Positions 54,249 through 64,000 of a stretch of 64,000 nt of DNA are shown here, one piece after another. The notes beneath the pieces are model-generated. The model was not told the origin of the DNA. It saw only the letters and a list, made by a program, of their open reading frames with translations, and made no database searches. The first letter of the stretch is position 1. Each line of letters opens with the position of its first letter. Origin of the DNA: Chondrosia reniformis (Eukaryota; Porifera; Demospongiae; Chondrillida; Chondrillidae). The DNA lies in contig OX359190.1 of assembly GCA_947172415.1 (NCBI GenBank), positions 3,968,001 through 4,032,000 on the forward strand, written 5' to 3'. Made by a program: the position numbers and the translations under genes.

Positions 54249-57200
54249 CTGCACAATGTATATAGTACATGCAAATGTATATAGATTATGTGATATGTAG
54301 CTAAAGTAATTCAAAACACAAACTTGGAATCATGCAATGGCAAGCCTGAGACTAATATATATTACTTGACTGTATAATCATATGCAGAAAGGATTGAAAC
54401 AAAAAAATGAATTTACAGTCATTATGACTTATAGTTGTAAATCTCAGCCTATATGGATTAATGTATATTTCATGCACCTAATGTAAATATCCATGAAAAA
54501 TCTAAAACATCATTTTCCTACATGCTATGTCTATTCTGTAAAAATGCCTATAGGTGAGCTAAACCTGAAGAGAGTGTGTTGGATGAAGATACAGGAGTCT
54601 CTTCTTTCTTCTTTTCATTTCTTTCATCTTATTCTCCTTACTTTCAGCTTCTTCTCCACTGGGTCAGACAGCTCTTCCTGGGAATTCCATCCTTCATTAG
54701 TTGTTTTGGGAGTCTTTGTCTTTTTTTCTTAATATTGATCTTCTGTGAATCCTTGGCTCTCTATGCTAAATCTAGGGACCTTATATACTATTTTGGCACC
54801 ATGTCTAACAAAATGTACTATGCAGCTATGCAGCTTTATTATTATATGTATACCATAAAGTAGGAACGTTAATGGCATTGTATACATATATATTCACATA
54901 AAAGCTCTTTGGAATCTATACTTTTGCAGTCTAATCTTCGAGGATTACCATGCAGCCTAATACTCTTCAATTTATGATTATGTATGCAAATATTACGATA
55001 CCATTTACACGCACATCTTAAAAAGAGTGAAAATTTATTCTCCTAGAAAAATCCTGCCAAGTATTTTGGTACGTATATACTTTATTTTAAACACTAAAAA
55101 CTATACATATGTGTGTGATTATCTGAGTACATGCAATAGAATACAATTTACATGCATATCCTATGTACCTACCAAAGCATGCATGCAGTCATCAGTGATG
55201 TCACCAGCTACTGTTTCAGTAATAGTTTCTTCAACAATAGTTTTTACAGTATCAAGGACCCCATACTCCTTGACACATTTTGTAGCATATCTCATTCTTC
55301 TATCTCTGCTTCCATCAACAGCTACAATCCTTCAATAATAATTATATAGTACATAGAAACACCTGTTATATATACAAGATTAATTTTTTTAAGAGAAATA
55401 TAATATGACATAATTATACGTACATACATATACGTATATGTGCACCTATCTAGTTTTAATCTATGACCTATTAATATTTGGGATAAATAATTAATATTCA
55501 CTTGCACTTATAATATATATATAACAATGATCTCATATAGTTTTGCAGTGACATTGCAATGGAAATGGAACCATTATATATATACAAAAGGCTAAATTCA
55601 CCAGGTTTGCCTTGTTCTTAAACAGAAATCAAAGAACTAGAGTGGTAATCAACATAGATTTATCAAATCGAAAAGGTCACATCAGATCTGCCACAGGGTA
55701 CAGTACTTGCATTGACCAAAAATCTGGACACCTCAATCTATTATCAGGTCACAAGGTGTCCACATTATACAGGTTCCACTGTATACAGTTCTTTGACCCT
55801 TATTTACCTTTAGTACACTAATAATAAAATTAACAGCACAATCCAGAATTTAAGCAACATTTCAACAATCACTAATACGTTAGTGATTCTACATACGTAT
55901 CTCCATAAAAAGGTGTGCTTCAGTAAATCCCATAAATGTACATTTTAATACCGTATACTCTTTAAATTGGACATCCAGCTAAAATACACAAATTTTATAC
56001 ATGTGATGAAATTATATAGGTCAATATTGTTATAAAGCAATTTTCATGTAAAATTACACACATATATATAGTCAAGGTGAATCCTTCCTAAATGTTTGTA
56101 AAATACATGCATAATATGAGTACCTGTCATACTTGCAAGGCCTTCGTACATATTGAAATAAATTTGTAGGTGAATTGATTAGCCACCTGGTTGCAAAGCC
56201 AAAATTCAACTTTCCTGCTCTAAGAAAATTATTGAATGTTCTACTTGGAAAATATGTGCAGTCGGCATTAAAATCTCCCATGAAGTAAGCATTCAGAAAA
56301 TATGAACTATACTCAGATTGCAAATTCAAAAAATCCTTATAAACATTTTTTAAATTTTCTACTTCCATCTGTGTGCCACCATTTCCATCTGCTCTTGCAT
56401 GTAAACCTTACAAGAGAGTAATATTGGAGTAAATTAATAAGAAATTCACAAGAGTATAGTCAAGAATAATTTTTGGGTAAATAGGATATGATACATGCAA
56501 GTACTGCAAATATGCATGCAGTCAGTAAAACCAGTACAATTTAAATATTTTATAAAAAGAGAATTCTATTGCTAAGGAAATGTACAAAAATGAACTATGG
56601 ATTTTCCCCACCACAAAATGCTCTAAATAACAAAAAAACTCTTTTCATCCAAAATTAAACCCAACATCGTCTTCACTCTATAAAGTCATGTTACAATATA
56701 AACTGTAACCTTGTAAACTTACCAGTAAGCATCAAATGAAGAGATATACTTTTATATGAACATGATTTCATTTATGATACATATATATATATATATGTAG
56801 TTGTATTACACTGAAATCATCAGTAGTGTCGAATGCATGATTAATATATAAAGATTTGAAATTCCCATATATCAGAGAGTACGGTAGTACTCTCTATGTA
56901 GGGATGGTACGGGTTGTTTTGTTTTCCCTATACAGTGGTATAGGAGCAAAAATCCGAAATAGGCTGAAAATCGCCGAAAAAAAGCTATGTATAGTTAAAA
57001 ATACACCAGCCATGCTATAAACTGGCCTTAAAGGCAAGCGACCGTGTTCCGCTAGCAAATGAGCGAACTTTGAAATATCCCATTTTTGTTTTCTCCTTCT
57101 TCATCTTCTTCTTCTTCTTCATCTTCTTCGCCCGCTGTAACTAAACAAGGAAATAAGTTTTCGGGCTACTTCCGAAGCGAAAATACTCCAAATTTTCCAC

Positions 57201-58709
57201 ACTGTATTCTTTTGTAGAAGCGAGAGCGATAACGTTATTATTGAGCATGACGGTTTTCGTGGCCCAATAGGCTATAGGCTTCAATAAATTCGCTATTTTA
57301 ATGACGTCCTATTCAGTCAAAGATTGCAAAACCAAAATGGGTTTAAATACAATCGAATTCCTAGCTTATGCTCCATAAAAAGTACAGAAACTAGAGAAAA
57401 ATAAAAATTTTCTACAAAAATAGTGAAGATGTATGGATGGCACAAAAAGCACATAAACAAGAAAGGGATGTTACTCAGGGAAGCATTAGCTATGCATGAA
57501 TCCTACAAGCAAGGGTGTTGTATGATTCATGCATATATAGCTAATGCTTCACTGTGTAACATCCCTTTCTTGTTTATGTGCTTTTTGTGCCATCCCTACA
57601 TCTTCACTATTTTTGTAGAAAAATTTTATTTTTCTCTAGTATATATACATATATTAGTGTTGTATAAAGACATTATTCAAGCTGGCATGCACCATGTTTT
57701 TATAAAGTGAGAGAGAGAGATTTAAGGTGATTGATTGACCTACCTACTAACATGAAGTAAAAGGGGTTACGATCTATAAGAGCAATATAGGGGGGTCTGC
57801 TGTAATCGTCAGCATACTGTCCATTGTATTCTTGTATAACTGGAATAGTTACCTTGGAACTATATACAGTAGATAACATATGATAACTGACACTTAGTAG
57901 GGCGGCTTTTGTGCCATGCAAATCACATTATTCCAGTTATCCAAATGGCCATCCTGTCTATAAGGTAAGTTTTCAACATGACAAATCTGTTTCCAAAGCA
58001 AGCTAAAATACAAGATTCTCAATAATATAATTCCAACTGAGTCAAACGTATCTTTTGAAAGGATCATCTTTCAACCATCAGAGCGTCTAAAGATGATCTT
58101 CTCAATAGATTTAAAAATTAAAACCCCTTTCTCTACAATTGAAAATGTACATATAATCCTGTTTCCTGAAATGTATTCACCTCTACTTCAGTTATCATGT
58201 GTGCAAGCTAATGTAAGCTAATTCACATAAAATGTCATGTAAGAATGCACTATGTAATACATGTAGTAAACTCACGAATAGAAATACACATAGTGTTCTC
58301 CTGATAATGTACAAAGAAGTTCTCCATCTGCACCTCTAGGACCTTGCTTTATTGAAGCCTTAAATGCATAGTCATCATTTTTGCAAATTCTGAACAAGTG
58401 CATATATTGGTTGGCACTTATTTTGTACGTAAACGTTAGAATACACAGAAGCTGTACACATATATGTTCGTATGTGAAGTGACAAGGGTCATTTGTTGTA
58501 ATTATGATTTAATCCACAGGTATTATTGAGCAACAGCAACATAAATTCTCTGGATTAAATGTTCGTATGTGTATAAGCAGTGAGTATGGATTGCATGAGA
58601 CTCACCTATTGTTACGTTTGGAAAATTCGTTCAATTCATCTTTAAATTCTTCTAAAAATTCAATAGTAGTGACTTCCATTGCAAATATTATATCATAGTT
58701 ACAAAAAAT
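54072..58709 (-). CDS. DNase I-family endonuclease (six exons found)
   Basis: Exons on the minus strand: 58709-58606, 58389-58276, 57859-57744, 56406-56124, 55329-55173, 54248-54072. All have GT/AG borders, phases agree, and they total 951 nt (316 residues plus stop). Motifs in order: YDIIFAMEV (catalytic Glu), EHYVYFYS, YADDYSRPPYIALI, GLHAR (catalytic His), YFMGDFNADC (Asp and Asn), RWLINS, CKYDRIVA (Asp), VSDHHPV (Asp-His). The cysteines of the structural disulfide (FNADC and CKYDR) are kept; the small C-x-x-C loop of DNase I is absent. The tail holds GKRRSSA and GSGKRVKLFDED, like a bipartite or Myc-type nuclear localisation signal. The exon with the usual F-N-I/V start was not found. It probably cuts double-stranded DNA with Ca/Mg, as DNase1L3 does. 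Confidence 0.85.
55173..55329 (-). CDS. DNase I-like gene, fifth exon found
   Basis: 157 nt. The first base completes the Arg of C-K-Y-D-R; then IVAVDGSRDRRMRYATK to DDCMHAL. Donor GTAGGT. Corresponds to the loop between the YDRIVV strand and SDHYP in DNase I. Confidence 0.8.
56124..56406 (-). CDS. DNase I-like gene, fourth exon found (GDFNADC)
   Basis: 283 nt, acceptor CTTGTAAG, donor GTACTC. Contains GLHARADG, the strand YFMGDFNADCTYF and ATRWLINSPTNLFQYV, ending CKYD-AG. Confidence 0.85.
56873..57640 (-). mobile_element. Full-length family A/C element in DNase gene intron
   Basis: TCAGAGAGTACGGTAGTACTCTC start, acidic-frame block (minus strand near 57070-57130), CGAGAGCGATAACG, GACGTCCT in place of GACGTCA, and a nearly perfect C palindrome at 57400-57640. 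Same layout and length (about 768 bp) as 11028-11795. Confidence 0.8.
57744..57859 (-). CDS. DNase I-like gene, third exon found
   Basis: 116 nt, acceptor GTATATAG, donor GTAGGT. Encodes SKVTIPVIQEYNGQYADDYS and RPPYIALIDRNPFYFMLV, matching the D-x-F-x-R-E-P-x-x-x-x-F region of DNase I. Confidence 0.8.
58276..58389 (-). CDS. DNase I-like gene, second exon found
   Basis: 114 nt, acceptor TTGTTCAG, donor GTGAGT. Encodes ICKNDDYAFKASIKQGPRG and GEHYVYFY, matching the K-E-x-Y-x-F-x-Y region. Confidence 0.8.
58606..58709 (-). CDS. DNase I-like gene, first exon found (catalytic Glu)
   Basis: 104 nt, acceptor AATGTAG, donor GTGAGT. Encodes IFCNYDIIFAMEVTTIEF and a helical LEEFKDELNEFSKRNN. The Glu of A-M-E-V is the general catalytic Glu. 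Confidence 0.8.
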
Positions 58710-58827
58710 CTACATTATATGAAATAAATATATACACATAAGTATACAATAACAAACAACAAACCTTATAATTGGAAAAAATATAGGGGAACTTTAAGAA
58801 CAAAAGCTGATCTTAAAGCATTGATAT

Positions 58828-59103
58828 CATCATCATTAAACTCTGGATATTACCCCTGCCCACTCATGTCCCCTGAGGAGTGCAATGGTTAAATGGGTGG
58901 AACCAAAGTTTGCATTGTATGTCATACTGATGAGTCTTAATAAGGACGACACAGCTGTCTATGGCTCGACCATCTTTTTAAGTGGCTAGGGGGAGACCCT
59001 GGTTCACATCAAGGTAAGGATCCTTTGGTTACACCCATTTGCTCATTGTCCTCCTCAGGGGACATGAGTGGGTAGGGGTAATATGCAGAGTTCAATGATG
59101 ATG
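58828..59103. mobile_element. 276-bp inverted-repeat element upstream of DNase exons
   Basis: CATCATCATTAAACTCTGGATATTACCCCTGCCCACTCATGTCCCCTGAGGAG faces its complement ending GATGATG, giving arms of about 55-60 bp with few mismatches. No coding. Confidence 0.85.
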
Positions 59104-59189
59104 AAACCTTATAAATATAATAGTATAGAATATTATTTAACACTGACACTGAATTTAAATTCATGTATATATAATTAATATGCTTAGAA

Positions 59190-59310
59190 AATGTGTTTAT
59201 TAGTTAGGTGGTAACAACACAATTTGCACATTTCGACTACGAAGGTCTTCATTAGCATATAATGACACTCTCTCGTCATTATATGTTGATAAAGACTTTT
59301 GAGGTACCAT
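59190..59310. repeat. Short hairpin (AAGGTCTTCATTAGCATATAATGAC)
   Basis: TCTTCATTAGCATATAATGAC and GTCATTATATGTTGATAAAGA are inverted around CTCTCT. The phrase CGAAGGTCTTCAT also occurs in related form at 53345 and 60872. Confidence 0.6.
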
Positions 59311-59669
59311 AACATATATAGATAGGGTTATATAGATTGGTACAATATATGCAGCATTGTACTTAAAATACACATACATAGTGTAAGAATATTCTTGTTT
59401 ATATGTACAGTATATGTACGTATAATATGTTTGTACATATGTTCAAATGCCATGCCATCTATACAGGCTAGATTTACAGTTTTTAGACAGTTGGTTAATA
59501 TGTATAACCATACAACATTCGTAAGCTGACAAAACTACATATAACCAGCACATTATAATTGTATATCCCAACTATTAGTTTTTTCCTAATTTTAATTTTA
59601 TTACTTCCTGAATATGTTTATGTAAGGTTTAATTTTCAATTTACTAATTTCCTATATATTATATATATA

Positions 59670-60715
59670 CTCAAGTACACTACATTGAAAGTTACTGAAA
59701 TTACAATTGAGTACTACACAGTACAAGTTACAAATTTAAGAGGGCCAAGTGACTATACAATAGTAAAATTACAATCAAGTACTAGCTATACATGCAGTGC
59801 AAGTTACAAATTTAAAGAAATCCAAGTGACCCATAGGATAATCAGTATTTTAAACAGTACAAGACTTTAGTCACACTGTTGCAGGCTTTGAAATTCTCAA
59901 CTACTGCATAGAGAGAAGTAGTTGATACAGATCATCCAATTGCAAGGTTGAACACATGACCTACCAATTACCTTTTCACACCTTAGTATAGACTGAAGAT
60001 GATGCATCTGCATGCCATATATCAACAAAGGTTCCAGTCTTAAAGGGGTCTCAGCTAATAACCACGAGCACAGCAGATTTGATTTGCCTTGTGAGTGAGC
60101 TAAGAATACCGACGGTTGGTTGCATGCATTCGCATAATCAACAGGGTTAGAGACCATTTTGTAACTTGTACACAAGGGACATCATATGACATACGTATGT
60201 AAAGGCCTTGGCCTTTTATGTCTCTTGTGTACAAATTACAAAATGGTCTCTAATCCTGTTGATTATGCGAATGCATGCAACCAACCGTCGGTATTCTTAG
60301 CTCACTCACAAGGCAAATTAAATCTGCTGTGCACGTGGTTATTAGCTGAGACCCCTTTAAGACTGGAACCTTTGTTGATATATGGCATGCAGATGCATCA
60401 TCTTCAGTCTATACTAAGGTGTGAAAAGGTAATTGGTAGGCCATGTGTTCTACCTTGGATGATCTGTATCAACTACTATGAGGATTTCAAAGCCTGCAAC
60501 AGTGTGACTAAAGTCTTGTCCTGTTTAAAATACTATGGGGTGTATATTATAACTTGCACTGCATATGTAGCTAGTACTTGATTGTAATTTTAATATTGTA
60601 TAGTCACTTGGCCCTCATAAATTTGTAACTTGTACTGTGTAGTACTTGATTGTAATTTTAATATTTTATATATTTATCAGTAACTTTTACTATGTAGTGT
60701 ATTTGAGTGTACTGA
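59670..60715. repeat. ~1-kb near-perfect palindrome with short loop
   Basis: The left arm (to 60182) and right arm (from 60219) are inverted copies over about 500 bp each, around a 36-bp centre (60183-60218). Examples: AAAATGGTCTCTAA.CCTGTTGATTATGCG (right) against its complement at 60140-60165. Differences are scattered single bases and a few short indels. A frame of 90-130 residues (KMVSNPVDYANACNQ, LLAETPLRLEPLLIYGM) exists in both arms but is not recognised. Confidence 0.9.
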
Positions 60716-60808
60716 TTAGCCAGCAAAGTACTTCAACATTCACTATGAGCAATTTCGTTATGAGATTCTACTGTACATGTATGTACACATGGAAAACGTA
60801 CACACATG

Positions 60809-60966
60809 GATAAGAATACAGCCTTGTTGAACATCATTAACAGAAATTTACTAATTCTGGATGTTTCAACCCGGAGGTCTTCATCAGTAATACAGGAATG
60901 GGAATATCAAGTAGGAAATCAGTAAATTCATCTTGCTGACGCTCAACAAGGCTTTATTCTCATAAT
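60809..60966. mobile_element. ~160-bp inverted-repeat element
   Basis: AAGAATACAGCCTTGTTGAACATCA and AAATTTACTAATT face TGACGCTCAACAAGGCTTTATTCTCAT and its inner AATCAGTAAATTCAT. The centre holds GTTTCAACCCGGAGGTCTTCATCAG. Confidence 0.7.
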
Positions 60967-60969
60967 GAT

Positions 60970-63160
60970 CGTAACAACACCCCTAATTCCTACACATGGA
61001 CAAGTAAAAATATGAACAAAAAACGTAAGAAGAGAAGACAGAGCTTAAATTACCAAAGTTTTAATACGGTCGACTAAACGAATTTCTTTTGCATGAAAAT
61101 AGGGTCAATTTTGCCTCAAACTTAACGGAAACGTCCACAAATACGCTTTATCTAACCTTCGCTACAACTCGTTTATTCCGTAGCTCCTTCTCGTAGGAGA
61201 GCGTCGACTTGTCATAGCCGTTCTCGAAAGGATGATAATTCTCTACAACAAGGGGGTGACGTTTTCGCAACGTCACATGATAATCCATTAAATATGTATC
61301 GAGCGACATAGGAGAGTGTTGGCGACGCACTAGAGGAACATCACAATACATCACCAAATTGTGCAATCATAAGCTTGCATTCTTCATTATATCTTGATTA
61401 TTTTGCAACCTTAATTAAGGAAAACTTGACCTGACGTTTGTCAAACACATGTACCATGATATATGTCGGTTTCACAGTGATCTGACCAAATGATAATTTT
61501 TACCAATATAAAACCTGGTTTCAATATAAATTTCCTATAGCTTTTCTATAGTCCTATGGCATTTTATATGCAGACTTTGTCCTCCATTTTCTACCAAACA
61601 GAGACCTAAATAAAAAATCCCTTACTTTAAAATGAGTTTTATACCCTAAACTTTATGATACTATGCCCATTCTGTTGCTAGGTCCTTTCCTGGAGCCATA
61701 TGAATTATTTATATTATATTATTTATTTATTTATATTATATTAGATTAGATTACCTTAGTATATTGTAACTTGTACTGTATATATACATAGAAAAATATA
61801 ATAGGGGATAACCCTCTATGCAGGTATTTTCTTTGTAGTCTTTTACAATATAAGGCATTAAAAAATAAAACATCTAACAAAACAATCAGCACAAAAGAAA
61901 TATATAAGCACATGTGTCCAGGACTGGGAAAATGGTCTGTTTGGGTTATCTAGGCCAATGTAAGATTATAATACACACCTAACTGCTTCAAAATGAGTAA
62001 TTTCAATATCTTATTAGATGAGGAAAAGACACCACAATATTGCCCCTTATATATACACTAAAACATGATAAAGTTTAACTAAAATATGTGCTATATAAAT
62101 GACCTAAACAACCCTTCCCAAATCATGACACATAATATACATATTCTTGCATATACATATTCTAAATCTATGTATATTCAACTTGTTTGATCATGACCTT
62201 AAATAGAACTGTTTTGATCCAACTCCTTTCCTCGTACTTGGTTCTACTAAATTTCTTTATATTGTATGAAAGAATACGCAAATCACTTTCTGCCCTATAT
62301 TGTTAGTAAACAATGTTATATATATATACAGTATGCACATATATAACTACGTATGTATGAAATACAAAACACAGAAAACTAATGAGAGAGCAAAAACTAA
62401 ATTACTGAACCACCTAAGTTCTCATACCCTCAAATTCTTAGTAATTAACCCTCTTATCAATAACCCTCGAACTTACAGTTAGCAAATGGCTCAAATTGGT
62501 TGGCTCTGCTTTAATGACGGTTATTGATTGCATATTCAAAAATGGCAAAATAGGGTTAATTATAGGTAATGCAATGTATTAAAGATATGACTTTGTCTTA
62601 AAGTCATTTTGTCAAAAGAAATAGGAAAAGCCATAGCTGGGTACATGAAACATTCTTTCAGCAAGTGTTTACTTTACTACAAATACCCTGAATAGTTGTG
62701 AATGGAGTACATCATATTATATAGAGAGGTTAATTTTTGATAAATATTATTTTTGACCAAGTGACACCGGGCCTGGCTAGTGAAGCTAATATAACAATAT
62801 AAAGGAATATTAGCTACTGCTAAATTACCAATTCTAGTTTTAAAGTTTATTAAATACACATAGATCTCTGTAGAACTTTAGTTGCGGCCATTTCTTTAGG
62901 ATAGATATCACTAAATTTAGTTTCTAGTGAATGAACTATTACAGGTCAAAAGGTTAACAATATCAATGTACATAATGTGAAACCTCTTTGGTAGCAAAAG
63001 ATTATCTTAAATATCTTATGACTACAGTATAAACAAAAAAGTGGTTGGCAATTAACGGGGCACCATCCTTTGACATATATATGAATGCTGGTTTTCCGTC
63101 TATGGAACCTAGATACTTAATGTTATCACTTTGATTATTATTCATTTGTAGATATATATA
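60970..63160. other. AT-rich stretch, no firm gene
   Basis: The minus-strand frame 61148-61366 (HNLVMYCDVPLVRRQHSPM..., donor-like GCGAAG/GTTAGA) is a possible exon without a recognised family. The missing N-terminal DNase exon should lie between here and 58710 but no F-N motif with splice sites was found. Short TATTT repeats at 61712-61745. Confidence 0.4.
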
Positions 63161-63166
63161 CCTTAC

Positions 63167-63255
63167 CCAACTGCTTGAAAGTTTGCAGTCCATAATACTG
63201 ACAGAATCGATAAACAAGGCAACACTGTTAAGCAAAACCTGATCAGCATCTTTCT
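63167..63255 (-). CDS. Candidate signal-peptide exon (possible DNase exon 1)
   Basis: The exon is bounded by ATTTTCAG and GTAAGG. From the ATG at 63249-63247 it reads MLIRFCLTVLPCLSILSVLW then TANFQAVG, ending in phase 2: a short basic start, a hydrophobic core and small residues after it, as in a signal peptide. Secreted DNase I-family enzymes begin this way. A second open frame (KDADQVLLNSVALF) covers the same bases. No joining exon was found, so the link to the DNase gene is inference. Confidence 0.4.
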
Positions 63256-63259
63256 CTGA

Positions 63260-64000
63260 AAATGTAAGAAATACATACACTTGCATTAATACAATAATAA
63301 TTTTATACATAAGCAAGTTGTATAAGGAATAAAAGTTATAATACATGCAGTAAACTTTACTACATAAGTGTGTATAAAGAAAATCTTTGTATGTGTATTA
63401 TAGATAAATATTTTACATAAGTATGTATATAAAATGTACTAAGTGATATCTACAGCTATTAGCAAAGTTGTAGACCATTAGAAAATGTGACAAGATAACT
63501 ATATACTGTATATAGTAGGATAGTAGGCTTACAAGGCATGCATTAGAAACCTTCAAAGTCTATATAATAATTAACATTTTAATGGGATACTAATTGAGTA
63601 TAAGGCTAGGCGGAAGCTAAGTATATTGAAGTGATTCAGTAAAATTAAGGTTTCGAGTTATTTAGGAGCATAGCTTATAAACTACAATTCACCAGGGAAG
63701 ACGGTCAGATGGACGGCAATAATACACATTTTAATATACCATATATATGGATGGAAGTAATAACAAAGGAAAGTTCACCCATACATAAAATTAAATAAGT
63801 AATTTGGGTTAAAAATTTATGGGCATCTGGGGTAGGGTGGTTGACTACATACAGAGCAACTTATACTTTCATAGTGTACTTGATTCATGAACTACTTACA
63901 TGTATACATACTTAAAATTACATAAAAACTGCAAAGAAAATAAGAATGACAGTACTTGCAGGAAATAATAATTAAATCTTGAAATAGGAGGTTACAGTCA
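63260..64000. other. No recognised gene
   Basis: AT-rich, with scattered (TA)n. No supported frame or repeat. Confidence 0.45.

Noticed and set aside
60186-60581. 131-residue frame in the large palindrome
   Set aside because: A similar frame occurs in the other arm, but there is no recognised family, start context or splice support; kept only as an observation.
62460-62560. Possible N-terminal DNase exon (LNMQSITVIKAEP, GTAAGT)
   Set aside because: No acceptor AG is visible in the right place and the F-N-I motif is absent.
346-64000. tRNA or rRNA genes
   Set aside because: No cloverleaf or rRNA-like stretch was recognised by eye apart from the B-box-containing SINE candidate near 46.5 kb.

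Overview
This is an AT-rich, intron-bearing eukaryotic window that is mostly transposable-element debris with a few plausible host genes. The suggested source is an early-branching animal, most likely a sponge. That rests on collagen-like, kelch, DNase I-like and OTU coding, 2A-like peptides beside APE-type retrotransposon sequence, Helitron-type proteins with K/R-A-A-K-A-R-Y repeats, and many small palindromic elements. The taxonomic call is inference; no search was run.

1-7 kb: the window opens inside a minus-strand gene whose frame runs off the left edge and carries a canonical 2A-like motif (DIESNPGP). It is followed by a 151-bp satellite with a 453-bp higher-order period, the first of three copies of a small proline-rich/Cys/RG gene family, and a tandem duplication carrying OTU-protease-like sequence. 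7-21 kb: nested mobile elements. These are an A/C palindromic family with a built-in TGACGTCA plus AATGGCG block and an acidic reading frame, Helitron Rep N-terminal fragments joined to a ~69-bp minisatellite, an APE-type LINE fragment with its own degenerate 2A motif split exactly by a Tc1-like element at TA, and a piggyBac-type element at TTAA holding TTAGGG repeats.

21-35 kb: a Merlin/ISXO2-type transposase fragment, a collagen-like relic, an apparently intact two-exon kelch gene, a long broken Helitron ORF on the minus strand (zinc-like, DUF6570-like and HUH Rep regions, no helicase), a 45-bp minisatellite, proline-rich gene copy 3, a Pif1-helicase C-terminal fragment, and a truncated kelch pseudogene ending in a foldback element that was itself hit by a pogo-like element. 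37-41 kb: proline-rich copy 2 with its downstream A element, a segmental duplicate of 4-6.5 kb carrying two extra intronic insertions.

41-45 kb: a PIF/Harbinger element (TTA duplication; Myb-like and DDE genes) containing a nested pogo-like element (TA duplication) that carries a HIRAN-domain frame convergent with its transposase. 45.7-48.1 kb: a second decayed Helitron with Rep tyrosine motif and Pif1 relics. 49-53.6 kb: small elements and AT-rich sequence. 54-63 kb: the best host gene, a minus-strand DNase I-family nuclease in six phase-consistent exons with all catalytic motifs, both cysteines of the structural disulfide and a C-terminal nuclear-localisation-like tail. A candidate signal-peptide exon lies upstream, and one N-terminal exon was not found. 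Its introns hold an A/C element, a ~275-bp inverted-repeat element and a ~1-kb near-perfect palindrome.
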